Of a stretch of 64,000 bases of DNA, positions 19,582-28,692 are shown in pieces. A model generated the notes under the pieces. The model had not been told where the DNA came from and searched no databases. It was given only the letters and a program-made list of their open reading frames with translations. Source of the stretch: Hyphobacterium sp. SN044. GTDB taxonomy: Bacteria; Pseudomonadota; Alphaproteobacteria; Caulobacterales; Maricaulaceae. The stretch spans positions 1 through 64,000 of the forward strand of contig NZ_JAKKUV010000011.1 in the NCBI RefSeq assembly GCF_021864465.1, read 5' to 3'. The position numbers and the translations under genes are program-made. Each line of letters opens with the position of its first letter. Position 1 is the stretch's first letter.

Positions 19582-19899
19582 ATGGACAGGATTTTCGAAC
19601 GGTTATCCGACGGATTTACCGGCTTCGACTGGTGGCTGATCATGCTCTGGTCGATCGTCGCGGCCCTGATCATGCGCCGCTCGGGCCAGCTCGTCGGCGC
19701 GGTCACCTTCGCCTTTGTCATGGATATGATCTCGCCCTTCTTCTGGAGATGGGCGACGGGCAGCCCGGCCGACTTCGCCTTCGACCTGATGCTGGCGCGG
19801 CTTGATGATCGCGGCGGCCTCGTCGTGCTGGCGCGCATCGCGATCTATTTCGCGGTGATCTACGGGCTGTTCTTCCTGAAGAAGCGGAACTGGCGGTGA
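19582..19899 (+). CDS. membrane protein, unknown function
   Basis: This 105-residue protein has helices at about residues 14-30, 36-52 and 80-98 and ends in a basic KKRNWR. No family is recognised. It starts 11 bases after flhG, and its stop overlaps the start of the next gene by four bases (GTGA), so it looks like part of the tail of the flagellar operon. Whether it works in flagellar assembly is only suggested by position. The frame is open further upstream, inside flhG, but ATG 19582 is the natural start. Confidence 0.65.
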   Translation: MDRIFERLSDGFTGFDWWLIMLWSIVAALIMRRSGQLVGAVTFAFVMDMISPFFWRWATGSPADFAFDLMLARLDDRGGLVVLARIAIYFAVIYGLFFLKKRNWR

Positions 19900-20342
19900 T
19901 TACCGCAGCGCTCGTTGCGGTGTTGGTGCAGTCGACTGCGCCCGATTGCACGGTTGAGCCCGGTTATCCCGAGCACCTCACCGAACTGGCGGGCGCAAGG
20001 ATTGTCAGCCGGGACCCTGAGGCCGTCCGCTATTCCATTGAACTCGCAACCGGGGAAATGATCACTCTCTCCGCTGGCGGCTGCCACCACGTCGCTTGGG
20101 AGGCGGAGGGCGTCGCCCCCGATCCGTCAGGCGTCGCGGAGCTGGGCATCCGGATGTCTCGACTGACGGGATGTCCGATTGCGGACGAGACGCCGCTCCG
20201 CCTGTACGTGCGCGATGATCTTCAGCAGCTTGGCTACGTCATACTCGATACGAGAAATCCGCTTATCTCCGAACGCAGCCTGACGGCTGCGACAAGCGAC
20301 GGCCCGACACCGGTCCAGTATCGCTGCGTCATCACGCCCTAG
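19896..20342 (+). CDS. predicted exported protein, unknown function
   Basis: This is a 148-residue protein starting at GTG 19896, overlapping the previous stop by four bases. The first 15 residues (MITAALVAVLVQSTA) look like a short secretion signal without a charged n-region. The mature part has four Cys (DCTVEPG, GGCHHV, TGCPIAD, YRCVITP) that could form two disulfides in the periplasm. The function is unknown. It ends at a repeat block that probably stops transcription. Confidence 0.6.
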   Translation: MITAALVAVLVQSTAPDCTVEPGYPEHLTELAGARIVSRDPEAVRYSIELATGEMITLSAGGCHHVAWEAEGVAPDPSGVAELGIRMSRLTGCPIADETPLRLYVRDDLQQLGYVILDTRNPLISERSLTAATSDGPTPVQYRCVITP

Positions 20343-20344
20343 AG

Positions 20345-20820
20345 CAAATTTGTCCCGGCCTAGTGCCGCGACCTACCGTGGGTGGATGGGCCGCGCCGAA
20401 GGTAGGCTCCGGAATCCCCGCCTTCGCGGGGACAGGTAAATCCGGGGCAGTCGTGATTGATTGAGACGATGATGTCATTCCGGCGCAAGCCGGAATCCAG
20501 AGTATCGGTCGTTCTGGATCCCGACTTTCGTCGGGATGACGATACAGCAAGCGAACCGACGCTCCCCGGTTTCGCGTAGCGAAGACCGGGGTCCAATCTG
20601 GATCCCGGACCGGCTTCGCCGTCCGGGAAACGTCAATCGAGATGTTGATGGGTTCTCCATGTAAATGGGGACCCGAATATCGCGCCAAGTTTCCGGTTCC
20701 CGACTTTCGTCGGGATGACGATACAGCAAGCGAACCGACGCTCCCCGGTTTCGCGTCAGCGAAGACCGGGGACCAGACTGGATCCCGGATCGGCTTCGCC
20801 GTCCGGGAAACGTCAAACAC
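20345..20820. repeat. mosaic of palindromic repeats with a duplicated module
   Basis: The 480-base gap is filled with family B hairpins. A module of about 115 bases, starting CGACTTTCGTCGGGATGACG and ending GCCGTCCGGGAAACGTCAA, is present twice, at 20521-20635 and 20700-20816, with few differences. The insert between the copies is unrelated. Parts of the same module occur at 2276-2372 and 46792-46880. No gene is visible. Confidence 0.85.
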
Positions 20821-20825
20821 CATTC

Positions 20826-21863
20826 CTACTCCGCCGCGGCCATCTCGATGAAGTCGGTGGTCACCGGTTCGCCATCGATGGCGACCTGGGAGGCGAGCAG
20901 CGCTTCGGCCTCTTCCCAGGCCTCATCCGTGTCGGCCGCGCCGAAAGCGATGCGCATCGAGGCCGACAGCATCGGACCGTAGAGCAGCGTGCCCTCGGCA
21001 TCGTCGGCGACGTGGAAGGTGTCGGCGGTGGCTTCGAGAGTGTCCCAGAAGGCCCGGACATGGGTCCAGTAGTCCGCCGTCGCGGCCCAGTATTCGTCGG
21101 CTGCGTCGTCGCGCGGCAGGTCGGTCCGGACATAGGTGTTCACGCCGACCTCGCGGACCAGCGGATGCTCGCCCGTCTCGTCGATCACGATCTTGGTGTT
21201 GTCCTGCTCATGCACCCAGCCCCAGGGCGTGATGACGTGGCGGTTCACCGCCTGAATGGCGTGATAGTCGCTGCGCGTCGTGTCGTCGCGGCGCGGCAGG
21301 GGACGGTTCGAGGCGTGCGGCTCCCAGGTGGAGATGCCGTTCTCATGAGTCCAGCGGGCGACCGCGGCATAGCGCGGGCTGTCATCGACCTGATAGACGC
21401 TCTGCGACCATGCGCCGGCAGCCTCCGCCTCGGTCAGGTCGATCATGTGCCAGTCGTCATGGCCGTCATAATCCATGATGCGGGCGGGTTCGTATTCCCA
21501 GTCCTGGCGCCAGTGCTTGATCACCATCGGGTTGTCTTCATCGTCGCCGACGAGGAGGAAGTGCTGCAGCGAGATGAAGTCGCCGCGATCCTCGATCACG
21601 CGGACCACTTCCCAGGCACCGGTCCGCTTCGGCTCGGCGAGCTCATAGCCCTCGCGCAGCGGCACGGTCTCGCGGAAATCGAAGGTCACGTCGTATTCGC
21701 CGGTCATGGCGAGGATGGCGTCGCGGTCGCGCTCGAACTCGGCCTCGGAATGCTGCGGCAGCGCATTCATCGTGCCGCTGCCCGCGCCGCCCGAGACATA
21801 GCCCTGCCCGGTCGCACACCCCGCCAGCAAAACCACCGACGCCGAAATCAGAAATACGCGCAT
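20826..21863 (-). CDS. DUF6607 lipoprotein paired with TonB receptor
   Basis: The 345-residue protein starts MRVFLISASVVLLAGC: a lipoprotein signal peptide with lipobox L-A-G-C. The mature part is rich in Trp and Tyr (HWRQDWEYEPARIMDYDGHD, then HVITPWGWVHEQDNTKIVID), a pattern I associate with DUF6607 proteins, which often sit beside TonB-dependent receptors. It is divergent from a heme-type receptor and shares a Fur-like control region with it, so an envelope role in heme or iron handling is likely. A start 15 bases upstream is possible, but the signal peptide favours 21863. Confidence 0.75.
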   Translation of the reverse strand: MRVFLISASVVLLAGCATGQGYVSGGAGSGTMNALPQHSEAEFERDRDAILAMTGEYDVTFDFRETVPLREGYELAEPKRTGAWEVVRVIEDRGDFISLQHFLLVGDDEDNPMVIKHWRQDWEYEPARIMDYDGHDDWHMIDLTEAEAAGAWSQSVYQVDDSPRYAAVARWTHENGISTWEPHASNRPLPRRDDTTRSDYHAIQAVNRHVITPWGWVHEQDNTKIVIDETGEHPLVREVGVNTYVRTDLPRDDAADEYWAATADYWTHVRAFWDTLEATADTFHVADDAEGTLLYGPMLSASMRIAFGAADTDEAWEEAEALLASQVAIDGEPVTTDFIEMAAAE

Positions 21864-21926
21864 GTGACGGCCCTCCATCAGCCCAGTCGTCCAGATGCCG
21901 GACCGCCTAGCACGACCCGAACTGCA

Positions 21927-22007
21927 TTTTAATAACGATTCTCACTTGCAGTCGCAAATTGCAAGGGGGTATGGGTAGCCGACCGCAATTAAGAACGATT
22001 TGCAATC
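21927..22007. promoter_or_regulatory. Fur-box-like region between the lipoprotein and the heme receptor
   Basis: On the minus strand the region reads TGCAAGTGAGAATCGTTATT (21931-21950), close to the classical AATGAGAATNATTNTCATT Fur pattern. A second minus-strand TGCAA-ATCGTT-C-TTAA copy ends at 22005, and an imperfect palindrome TTGCA-N9-TGCAA spans 21946-21964. Both divergent genes could be repressed when iron is plentiful. Confidence 0.55.
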
Positions 22008-22017
22008 GGGGGACATC

Positions 22018-24120
22018 ATGTATCACAATTCGACGCTCGCCGGAGGGGTGAGCCTTCTGGCCCTGATGATGGCCGGACCGGCCATGGCACAGACCACTGA
22101 CGAGGAAACGGGCGTGGAAACGCCCGAAGTTCTGGTCATCACCGCGACGCGCACCGAAATCCCGGCCTTCGACTACCCCGGCATGGCCTCGGCGATCGAC
22201 GCGGAGACGATCGAGCTGACGGCCCCGGCCTCGCTCGACGACCTGCTTCAGGAACTGCCGGGCGTGGAAGTCGCCGGCGGTCCGCGCCGCACCGGCCAGA
22301 CACTGTCGATGCGGGGGCTCAGCCGCGAGAATGTCACCCTGTTGCTCGATGGCGCGCGGCAGAATTTCAACTCCGCCCATGACGGCGTCGTCTATGTCGA
22401 CCCGATGATCCTGTCGGGCGTGGAAGCGGTGCGTGGCCCTGCCTCGGCGCTCTACGGTTCGGGTGCAGCGGGCGGTGTGATCGCTCTGCGCACGGCGGAT
22501 CCCGATGACCTGCTCTCCGCCGGTGAAAACTTCGGCATGGGCGCGGCCGCCGGCCACCGGTCGGTCGATGGTGAGATTCGCGCAGGACTGACCGCCTATG
22601 GCCGCGGCGAGATGTTCGACGCGCTGGCCCATCTCACCCGCCGCGAGAGCGGCGACATCGCGCTCGGCAGCGGCAACGACCTGCCCGCCGATGACGAGAG
22701 CCTCGCCGGTCTGATCAAGCTCGGCGCCGACCTCGTGCCCGGCGTGCGCGGCGAGCTGAGCTGGCAGACTTTCCGCTCGGACGTGACCGAGCCGAACAAT
22801 GGTCAGGGCAATGCCGGGGTCGGCGGGCTCAACCCGCTGGTCGAGAAGGACGTCACCAGCGACACGGTCCAGCTGAACGCCGACATCGCGCCGGCCGGCT
22901 CGTGGCTGGACCTGCAGATCGTGGCCTATACCGGCCAGCAGGGCGTTCATGAGCGCGAGACGGTCAGCGGGCGCATCATCGATCGCCAGCTCGACAGCCG
23001 GGGTCTGCGCGTCGACCAGCGCTTCGCATTCACGCTCGGCGGGTTCGATGCGGGACTGACGGTCGGGGGTGAAATGTATGAGGACGAGCAGACCGGCTTC
23101 GACAGCGACGATCCGACGGGTACGCGCGGCGGGGTGCCCGACGCGCAATCAACCTTCCAGGGTCTGTTCACGCAACTGGAGCTGACCGGCGCGGCGCCAT
23201 TCGGCCTGCCGGGCGAGATCGTCCTGCTGCCTGGAATCCGGTGGGATTCGTTCGAAAGTGCGTCGGTCCTCGCAGCGGACAATTCCGACGATCAGGTGTC
23301 GGGCCGCTTCGGCGCGACCTATGCCCCGAACGACACCTTCCGGGTGTTCGCCAACTGGGCGCAGGCCTTCCGTGCGCCTTCGGTGAACGAACTCTATCTC
23401 GACGGGACGCACTTCTCCCTGCCCCACCCGGCGCTGGGCGCGCCGGTCTTCATCACCAACGAATTCGTCGCCAATCCGAATCTGCGCCCGGAATCGACCG
23501 AAACGGTCGAAGCCGGGTTCGGCCTGTCGCTGCGGGATTCGATCCGCCCGGGCGACCGGCTTGAGTTCAAGGCCTCCGTCTACGAGACCCAGGCCGAGGA
23601 TCTGATCAATCTGTCGGTCAATTTCGCCTTCCCGGGCAGCTGTTTCGCGCCGCCCTTCCTGCCGTGTACTGCCGGCACGACGAATTCGGCGAATATCGCG
23701 GCGGCGACGCTGACGGGTTACGAGGCGCAGGCGCACTACACCTCCGGCGGGCTCGAACTGAGCGCGTCGCTGTCCGATGTCGATGGCGAGGATGATGCGA
23801 CCGGCGCACCACTCGGGTCGCTGACGCCGATCCGGCTCTTCGTTGACGGGCGCTACACGTTTGACGCGCCGCGCCTGACTTTCGGGGCCCGCGCCGAGTT
23901 CGCCGGCGATTTCGACAAGACGAACGACCCGGCGCTTGAGCGCGAGGGCTATACCGTGGTCGACCTCTATGGCCGCTGGCGGCCATTCGTGGACCGCGGC
24001 CTCGCGGTTTCGGCGGGGGTCGATAACGTGTTCGATGAAGACTATTCGCGCACCGTCGCCGGCGCGAGCGAGGCAGGGCGCGGTTTCCGTGTCGATCTCA
24101 GCTGGTCGCAGAACTGGTAG
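22018..24120 (+). CDS. TonB-dependent heme/hemoglobin-type receptor
   Basis: This outer-membrane receptor imports a ligand, probably heme, using TonB energy. It has a signal peptide (MYHNSTLAGGVSLLALMMAG, cleavage near AMA-QTT), a TonB-box-like ETPEVLVITATRTE, a plug domain (SLDDLLQELPGVEVAGGPRR, then DGARQNFNSAHDG and GPASALYGSGAAGGVI) and a 22-strand barrel. The FRAP segment (FRAPSVNELYLDG) and NPNLRPE segment are the paired boxes of heme/hemoglobin receptors. It ends with Trp at the C-terminus as barrels do. ATG 22018 has a GGGGGA ribosome-binding site. No TonB or hemin permease genes are in the window. Confidence 0.88.
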   Translation: MYHNSTLAGGVSLLALMMAGPAMAQTTDEETGVETPEVLVITATRTEIPAFDYPGMASAIDAETIELTAPASLDDLLQELPGVEVAGGPRRTGQTLSMRGLSRENVTLLLDGARQNFNSAHDGVVYVDPMILSGVEAVRGPASALYGSGAAGGVIALRTADPDDLLSAGENFGMGAAAGHRSVDGEIRAGLTAYGRGEMFDALAHLTRRESGDIALGSGNDLPADDESLAGLIKLGADLVPGVRGELSWQTFRSDVTEPNNGQGNAGVGGLNPLVEKDVTSDTVQLNADIAPAGSWLDLQIVAYTGQQGVHERETVSGRIIDRQLDSRGLRVDQRFAFTLGGFDAGLTVGGEMYEDEQTGFDSDDPTGTRGGVPDAQSTFQGLFTQLELTGAAPFGLPGEIVLLPGIRWDSFESASVLAADNSDDQVSGRFGATYAPNDTFRVFANWAQAFRAPSVNELYLDGTHFSLPHPALGAPVFITNEFVANPNLRPESTETVEAGFGLSLRDSIRPGDRLEFKASVYETQAEDLINLSVNFAFPGSCFAPPFLPCTAGTTNSANIAAATLTGYEAQAHYTSGGLELSASLSDVDGEDDATGAPLGSLTPIRLFVDGRYTFDAPRLTFGARAEFAGDFDKTNDPALEREGYTVVDLYGRWRPFVDRGLAVSAGVDNVFDEDYSRTVAGASEAGRGFRVDLSWSQNW

Positions 24121-24193
24121 CAGTCAATCTGCATCTGATCGGGGAGCGGCACGCATCTGGACCTTGAAAATTAACAAACAAAGGTCCTGACTG

Positions 24194-24640
24194 ATGCTCT
24201 CCTCGATCCTTGCCGCCCTGCTCCTGACATCCGTCGAAACGCCCGCCAGCTTCCATTTCGGCGCCGGACAGGACGCGCATGACTTCAGCACGATGTGCTC
24301 CAGCCACACCGTGCGCGAACTCGACCCGGCGGAAATGCCGCTGGCGGCAACGAGCCACGTCCAGGTCGATTGTGAAGGCTTCGAATATTTCGGCGGGAGC
24401 CGGCTCGCGGAGTTCGTTTTCGCCGACGGCGCGCTCGTGCATGTGTGGGTGCTGGTCGAGGTCGATGAACTCGACGCGCTTCAGGGGGAGTTCGAAGCCT
24501 TGTACGGTGCGCCCGACCGGGAGGCCCCGGTTTTCGCCGCCTTCTTCGGTGCACGCGCAGCGGTTCGCCGCGACATACCGGAGGCCCTTTATTACGGCGA
24601 AGCCGCCGCACCGCTGTTCGAGGCCTTCTTCAGCCAGTAG
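24194..24640 (+). CDS. predicted exported protein, unknown function
   Basis: This 148-residue protein has a hydrophobic N-terminus (MLSSILAALLLTSVETPAS) that fits a signal peptide. The mature part has two Cys (STMCSSHT and QVDCEGFEY) that may pair, and is rich in acidic and aromatic residues (FEYFGGSRLAEFVFADGALV). No family is recognised. It follows the heme receptor by 73 bases, a gap that holds a 7-bp inverted repeat GGACCTT/AAGGTCC (24159-24187), and could be part of its transcript. Confidence 0.6.
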   Translation: MLSSILAALLLTSVETPASFHFGAGQDAHDFSTMCSSHTVRELDPAEMPLAATSHVQVDCEGFEYFGGSRLAEFVFADGALVHVWVLVEVDELDALQGEFEALYGAPDREAPVFAAFFGARAAVRRDIPEALYYGEAAAPLFEAFFSQ

Positions 24641-24644
24641 GCGG

Positions 24645-24815
24645 CAATGCGTCCCCTCGCCCTTTCCCCGCCTTTGCGGGGACAGGCGTGACTCGCTGCG
24701 CGAGCACCTCAAGATGAAGGGATATGCTGGGGTCCCCGTGGAAACGGGGACCCGAAACCGGGTGCGAGTCTTCGGATCCCCGCGTTCGCGGGGACCCCAT
24801 GAATTGAAATCGAAA
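24645..24815. repeat. palindromic repeats, CCCCG...CGGGG type
   Basis: Hairpins TCCCCGCCTTTGCGGGGA, GGGTCCCCGTGGAAACGGGG and TCCCCGCGTTCGCGGGGA lie in a row between converging genes. The arms match a fragment at about 20417-20432 and the 46900-region repeats. No gene is visible. Confidence 0.75.
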
Positions 24816-24818
24816 CGC

Positions 24819-25235
24819 CTAGTGCGCCCGCGCGGCGCGCATCTGGGCGATCTCGTCCAGCTCGGCCTGTTCGGCGGAGCGGACGGCGCTCTCGATGCGG
24901 GCGAGGCGGCGTTCTTCCAGAAGCTCGTACTTCTTCAGCTCCTGGAACGCCGTTTCCAGCCGGGAGCGGATCGCATCGGCCTGGCCCTCGACCTCGGCGA
25001 GCGACAGGCGGATGTTTTCCTTCCGCTTGATCACCGCCTGAGCGTAGCTGCCATAGGCCAGGAAGCCGTCCTTCGACTTGGCGGCTTCGGCCTGCTCCTC
25101 GGGCACGGAGGCCTCGAGGCGCGAAATCTGGTCATTCAGGGAAGCCCGCGCGCGGTCGATCTCGGCCATCTGCTTTTGCAGTTCCTCGACCTTGAAGCGT
25201 GCCAGCCGGATCAGCGGCTCGTGTGAGCGCGTCAT
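24819..25235 (-). CDS. fliJ: flagellar export chaperone FliJ
   Basis: FliJ is the coiled-coil stalk of the flagellar export ATPase and escorts some chaperones. The 138-residue protein is almost wholly helical and charged ([20 protein letters not shown], then [20 protein letters not shown]), giving a two-helix coiled coil. It overlaps the end of fliI by four bases, the usual order in alphaproteobacteria. No membrane or signal segment is present. Confidence 0.9.
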   Translation of the reverse strand: MTRSHEPLIRLARFKVEELQKQMAEIDRARASLNDQISRLEASVPEEQAEAAKSKDGFLAYGSYAQAVIKRKENIRLSLAEVEGQADAIRSRLETAFQELKKYELLEERRLARIESAVRSAEQAELDEIAQMRAARAH

Positions 25236-26575
25236 GATTTACCTCCATCACCACCCAAAATCCCGGACAGGGCCGCGAAGGTTTCGGCGATGGGCGCCGC
25301 TTCGTCTTTCCCCTGTCCCAGGAAACGCTCCAACGGATCGTTGAGCGCAATCGCCCGGTCTGTCGCCGGGTTCGATCCGCGGGCATAGGCGCCCAGACGG
25401 ATCAATTCTTCCATGTCGGCATAGTCCGACAACGCGGCGCGGGCGGTGCGGACAATCTCCGCCTCGCCTTCGCCGTAGACTTCCGGTGCGGTCCGGCTGA
25501 TCGAGCGCAGCACATCGATGGCGGGGAAGCGCCCCCGTTCCGCGATGGCGCGGTTCATCACCACGTGACCGTCGAGAATGCCCCGGACCGCATCGGCGAC
25601 AGGTTCGTTGTGGTCGTCGCCGTCAACGAGGACGGTGAACAGGCCGGTGATCGAGCCCTGCTTGCCGCCATCGGTGCGCTGCGGGCCGGGCCCGGCGCGT
25701 TCAAGCAGACGCGGCAGTTCGGCAAAGACTGACGGTGTGTAGCCGCGCGTGGTCGGCGGTTCGCCGGCGGCGAGGCCGATCTCGCGCTGCGCCAGCGCGA
25801 CGCGGGTGACCGAGTCCATCAGGCAGAGCACATCCTTGCCCTGATCGCGGAAATATTCGGAGACCGTCATGGTCAGCTGCGCGGCCTGACGGCGCGCAAG
25901 CGCGGGGGCGTCGGAGGTCTCGGTGATGACGACCGCGCGGCGGCGGCCTTCCGGGCCGAGCACGTCCTCGACGAATTCACGGGCTTCACGGCCCCGTTCG
26001 CCGACCAGGCCGATGACGATGACGTCGGCATCGGAGCCGCGCGCCAGCATGGACATCAGCACCGACTTGCCGACGCCGGAGCCGGCGAAGATGCCGAGAC
26101 GCTGGCCACGCCGCATCGGCACGAAGGCGTTGAGCGCGCGGACGCCGAGATCGAGGCGTTCGCCGAGGCGGGCGCGCTGGTGGGCGCAGGGCGGCTGGCC
26201 CTTGACCGGATAGGCGGACGCGCCTTCCGGCAGCGGGCCTTGACCGTCGAGCGGACGGCCGAAACTGTCGATCACCCGGCCGAGCCAGGCATTGCTGGGG
26301 CGCACCGTGGCCAGTTGCGGTTCGAGGCGAAGCTCGGCGCCCGGTCCGACACCGTCCATCGGCGCGAAGGGCATGAGGATGGCGGTCTCGCCGCGGAAGC
26401 CGACGACTTCGCATGGCGACCGGCCGCCCGGCGTGTCGAGCCAGGCGCGCGCGCCAAGGACGAAGCCGGACTTCGGCCCCTGGGCGGCGATCATGAGACC
26501 GTTAACCGACGTCACGCGCCCGGAGAGCACGCGCGGGTCCAACGCCTCGACCTGTTCGATCAGCCCTTGCATCAC
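25232..26575 (-). CDS. fliI: flagellum-specific ATPase FliI
   Basis: FliI hydrolyses ATP to help load export substrates onto the flagellar type III gate. The 447-residue protein has an N-terminal beta-barrel, Walker [12 protein letters not shown] (about residue 167), Walker B with [12 protein letters not shown], and the family stretch [20 protein letters not shown]. It closely follows F1-beta architecture. Start ATG 26575 gives [15 protein letters not shown]. It is co-transcribed with fliJ and divergent from the KamA gene. Confidence 0.96.
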   Translation of the reverse strand: MMQGLIEQVEALDPRVLSGRVTSVNGLMIAAQGPKSGFVLGARAWLDTPGGRSPCEVVGFRGETAILMPFAPMDGVGPGAELRLEPQLATVRPSNAWLGRVIDSFGRPLDGQGPLPEGASAYPVKGQPPCAHQRARLGERLDLGVRALNAFVPMRRGQRLGIFAGSGVGKSVLMSMLARGSDADVIVIGLVGERGREAREFVEDVLGPEGRRRAVVITETSDAPALARRQAAQLTMTVSEYFRDQGKDVLCLMDSVTRVALAQREIGLAAGEPPTTRGYTPSVFAELPRLLERAGPGPQRTDGGKQGSITGLFTVLVDGDDHNEPVADAVRGILDGHVVMNRAIAERGRFPAIDVLRSISRTAPEVYGEGEAEIVRTARAALSDYADMEELIRLGAYARGSNPATDRAIALNDPLERFLGQGKDEAAPIAETFAALSGILGGDGGKS

Positions 26576-26832
26576 GGCCTTTCGCGCATCCTGCGCTCGT
26601 CATCCCGTTCGACGGGACAGAGGTCACGAAAGCGAAAGGTAACCGAACGCGGTTGCCGCCCCGTAAACGCGGGGGAGAAAACGCAGCCGTGCACAAGGGT
26701 TCACATTCGGGGCACAGGCCTTATGTTCCGCGGCCCGGACGGAGGGTGCGCATCTTCGACGCCGCATGTCCGGACTTCGCCGTGCGCGCCTGGCGCTCAT
26801 GAAATGACAACCATCGCTGACGGGAGACAGCC

Positions 26833-28269
26833 ATGCCCCCCGCCACCCTGGTCAATCGCGTCGCGGGATCACGTCCCCGCAAGAAGGCGCTGAGCCGGAA
26901 GAATATGGACAATGTGTATGCGCGGATCGCGGAAACGCGGTTCCGGCGCCATGTCGTCCACGATATCGAACGCTATCGCCGTTATCTCGAAGAGGGCGGC
27001 GCGGCCGTCTATTCGGAAGCCGAACTGGACGAACTGGTCGAGGCCGGCGTGTCAGACCGCCTGCCGCCGCGCGCAACGGGCTATTATCTGGAACTCGCCC
27101 GCAAGAGCGAGGCGGTGCGCAATCTGATCAAGGCGCGCCCGGAAGAGACCGAGGATTTGTCCGGCGAGGCCGACCCGTCGAACCAGCTGAAATACAGCCC
27201 GGTGCCGGGCCTTTTGCACAAATACGAGCTGGTCCTGCTCTATGTCGTGCGGGCCTGCTCGTCATGGTGCCGCTATTGCTACCGTTCCGACTTCCTGACC
27301 GGGAAGACGGAGAAGGACACCGCCTCGATCCACGAGATCGCGGATTATATCCGGGGCCACAACGCGAAGGCCGAGGCCGGCGAAACGGACAAGCCGCGCA
27401 TCCGCGAGGCGCTCCTGTCAGGCGGCGACCCGATGGTGCTGTCGAACCGGAATCTGTTCGACTACATGAATGGTCTCGCCGAGGCGGGTGTCGAGGTCAT
27501 CCGCATCGGGACGAAGGAGATGGCTTTCTACCCCAAGCGGTTCGACGCCAATTTCCTCGACATGCTGGACCTGTTCCACGAGCTGCACCCGGACGTGCTG
27601 GTCAGCTTCATGGTCCACTTCACCCACCCGGACGAATTCCTGGTGCCGGACGGCCAGGGCGGCTGGGAAAAGGGTGCGACGGGATACAGGCGCAATCCGC
27701 TAGTGCGGAAGGCGATCCGCGATCTGCGGTCCCGCCCCTTCGTGACGCTGGAAAACCAGACGCCCATCATCGACGGGGTGAATGACAGCGCCCACGCCCT
27801 GCGCGTGATGCAGCAGGAGCTGAAGAAGCTGGGCGTCAACAACCACTATTTCTTCCAGTGCCGCGAGATCGAGGGCCACCGCGCCTTCGCCCTGCCGGTG
27901 GAGACTGCCTGGGCGCTGCACAATGAGAGCCAGGCCAATCTGTCCGGCATCGAGCGGTCGCGCTTCGCGCTGTCGACCGAGGCGGGGAAGATGGAGATGG
28001 TCTCGGTGATCGAGGGCCATCCCTCCGCCCGCGCGCTCGGCGGGCCGCTCGGCGAGGCGCTCGCCGAGGGCCTCGTCGTCTTCCGCCTGCACCGCTCGCC
28101 CTACAATGACCGGCAGGGCGATATCGTCATCGCCCGGCGCAACCCGGACGCCCTCTGGATCACCGGCTATGAAGACCGGATCCTCTATGACGGACGCAAG
28201 GCAACGCCGGACGAGAAATTCGCCCCGCTTCTGTCGCTGATCGAGCCGTCGCGGATGGCGGCGGAATAG
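26833..28269 (+). CDS. KamA-family radical SAM aminomutase-like protein
   Basis: The family includes lysine and glutamate 2,3-aminomutases, which move an amino group using PLP, S-adenosylmethionine and a 4Fe-4S cluster. The 478-residue protein has the cluster motif C142-x3-C146-x2-C149 (ACSSWCRYCYRSDF), the GGDP segment (LLSGGDPMVLSN) and TLENQTPIIDGVNDS. The usual PGGGGK PLP-lysine loop is not present; an ALSTEAGKMEMV segment sits in its place and may supply the lysine. Substrate cannot be told: lysine, glutamate or another amino acid. It stands alone between fliI and ctrA. Confidence 0.85.
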   Translation: MPPATLVNRVAGSRPRKKALSRKNMDNVYARIAETRFRRHVVHDIERYRRYLEEGGAAVYSEAELDELVEAGVSDRLPPRATGYYLELARKSEAVRNLIKARPEETEDLSGEADPSNQLKYSPVPGLLHKYELVLLYVVRACSSWCRYCYRSDFLTGKTEKDTASIHEIADYIRGHNAKAEAGETDKPRIREALLSGGDPMVLSNRNLFDYMNGLAEAGVEVIRIGTKEMAFYPKRFDANFLDMLDLFHELHPDVLVSFMVHFTHPDEFLVPDGQGGWEKGATGYRRNPLVRKAIRDLRSRPFVTLENQTPIIDGVNDSAHALRVMQQELKKLGVNNHYFFQCREIEGHRAFALPVETAWALHNESQANLSGIERSRFALSTEAGKMEMVSVIEGHPSARALGGPLGEALAEGLVVFRLHRSPYNDRQGDIVIARRNPDALWITGYEDRILYDGRKATPDEKFAPLLSLIEPSRMAAE

Positions 28270-28272
28270 CGC

Positions 28273-28557
28273 CTAGAAGTCGAAGAGTTCCGACAGGAAG
28301 CTTTCGCGGCGCTTGTGCGGCCGGCGGCCATGATCGCGGTCGCCGCCCCAGGGGCCGCCGCGGCGATGATCGTCATCATCATCGTCGTCACGGTCTCGGC
28401 GGCGGCTTTCCACGGGAGCAGCCGACGCGGAGCGCTCGACGATCTTGTCGAGCTCGCCGCGATCGAGCCAGACGCCGCGGCATTTCGGGCAATAATCGAT
28501 CTCGACGCCGGAGCGGTCGGCCATCACCAGGGTTTCACCATCGACCGGGCATTTCAT
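28273..28557 (-). CDS. TFIIB-type zinc-ribbon protein
   Basis: This 94-residue protein starts MKCPVDGETLVM and continues YCPKCRGVWLDRGELDKI, a one-domain zinc ribbon with two CxxC-like knuckles of the zf-TFIIB family. The rest is a low-complexity charged linker with a run of seven Asp and many Arg and His, ending SFLSELFDF. ATG 28557 has an AAAGGAG ribosome-binding site; the frame stays open upstream but without a family match. It converges on the KamA gene with 3 bases between stops. The role is unknown; such proteins may bind nucleic acid or act in metal handling. Confidence 0.8.
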   Translation of the reverse strand: MKCPVDGETLVMADRSGVEIDYCPKCRGVWLDRGELDKIVERSASAAPVESRRRDRDDDDDDDHRRGGPWGGDRDHGRRPHKRRESFLSELFDF

Positions 28558-28692
28558 CGCGGGGCTCCTTTGTCTCGCAACTTCGAAACCAGGAGATAGG
28601 GCGCGCCGCAAATTGCGTCAGGGGGATTGGCGGGGCCGCCGTCCCCCGGAAAACACACTCCGGGGGAAGAAAAATGCAGCTGTTGCAACCGG

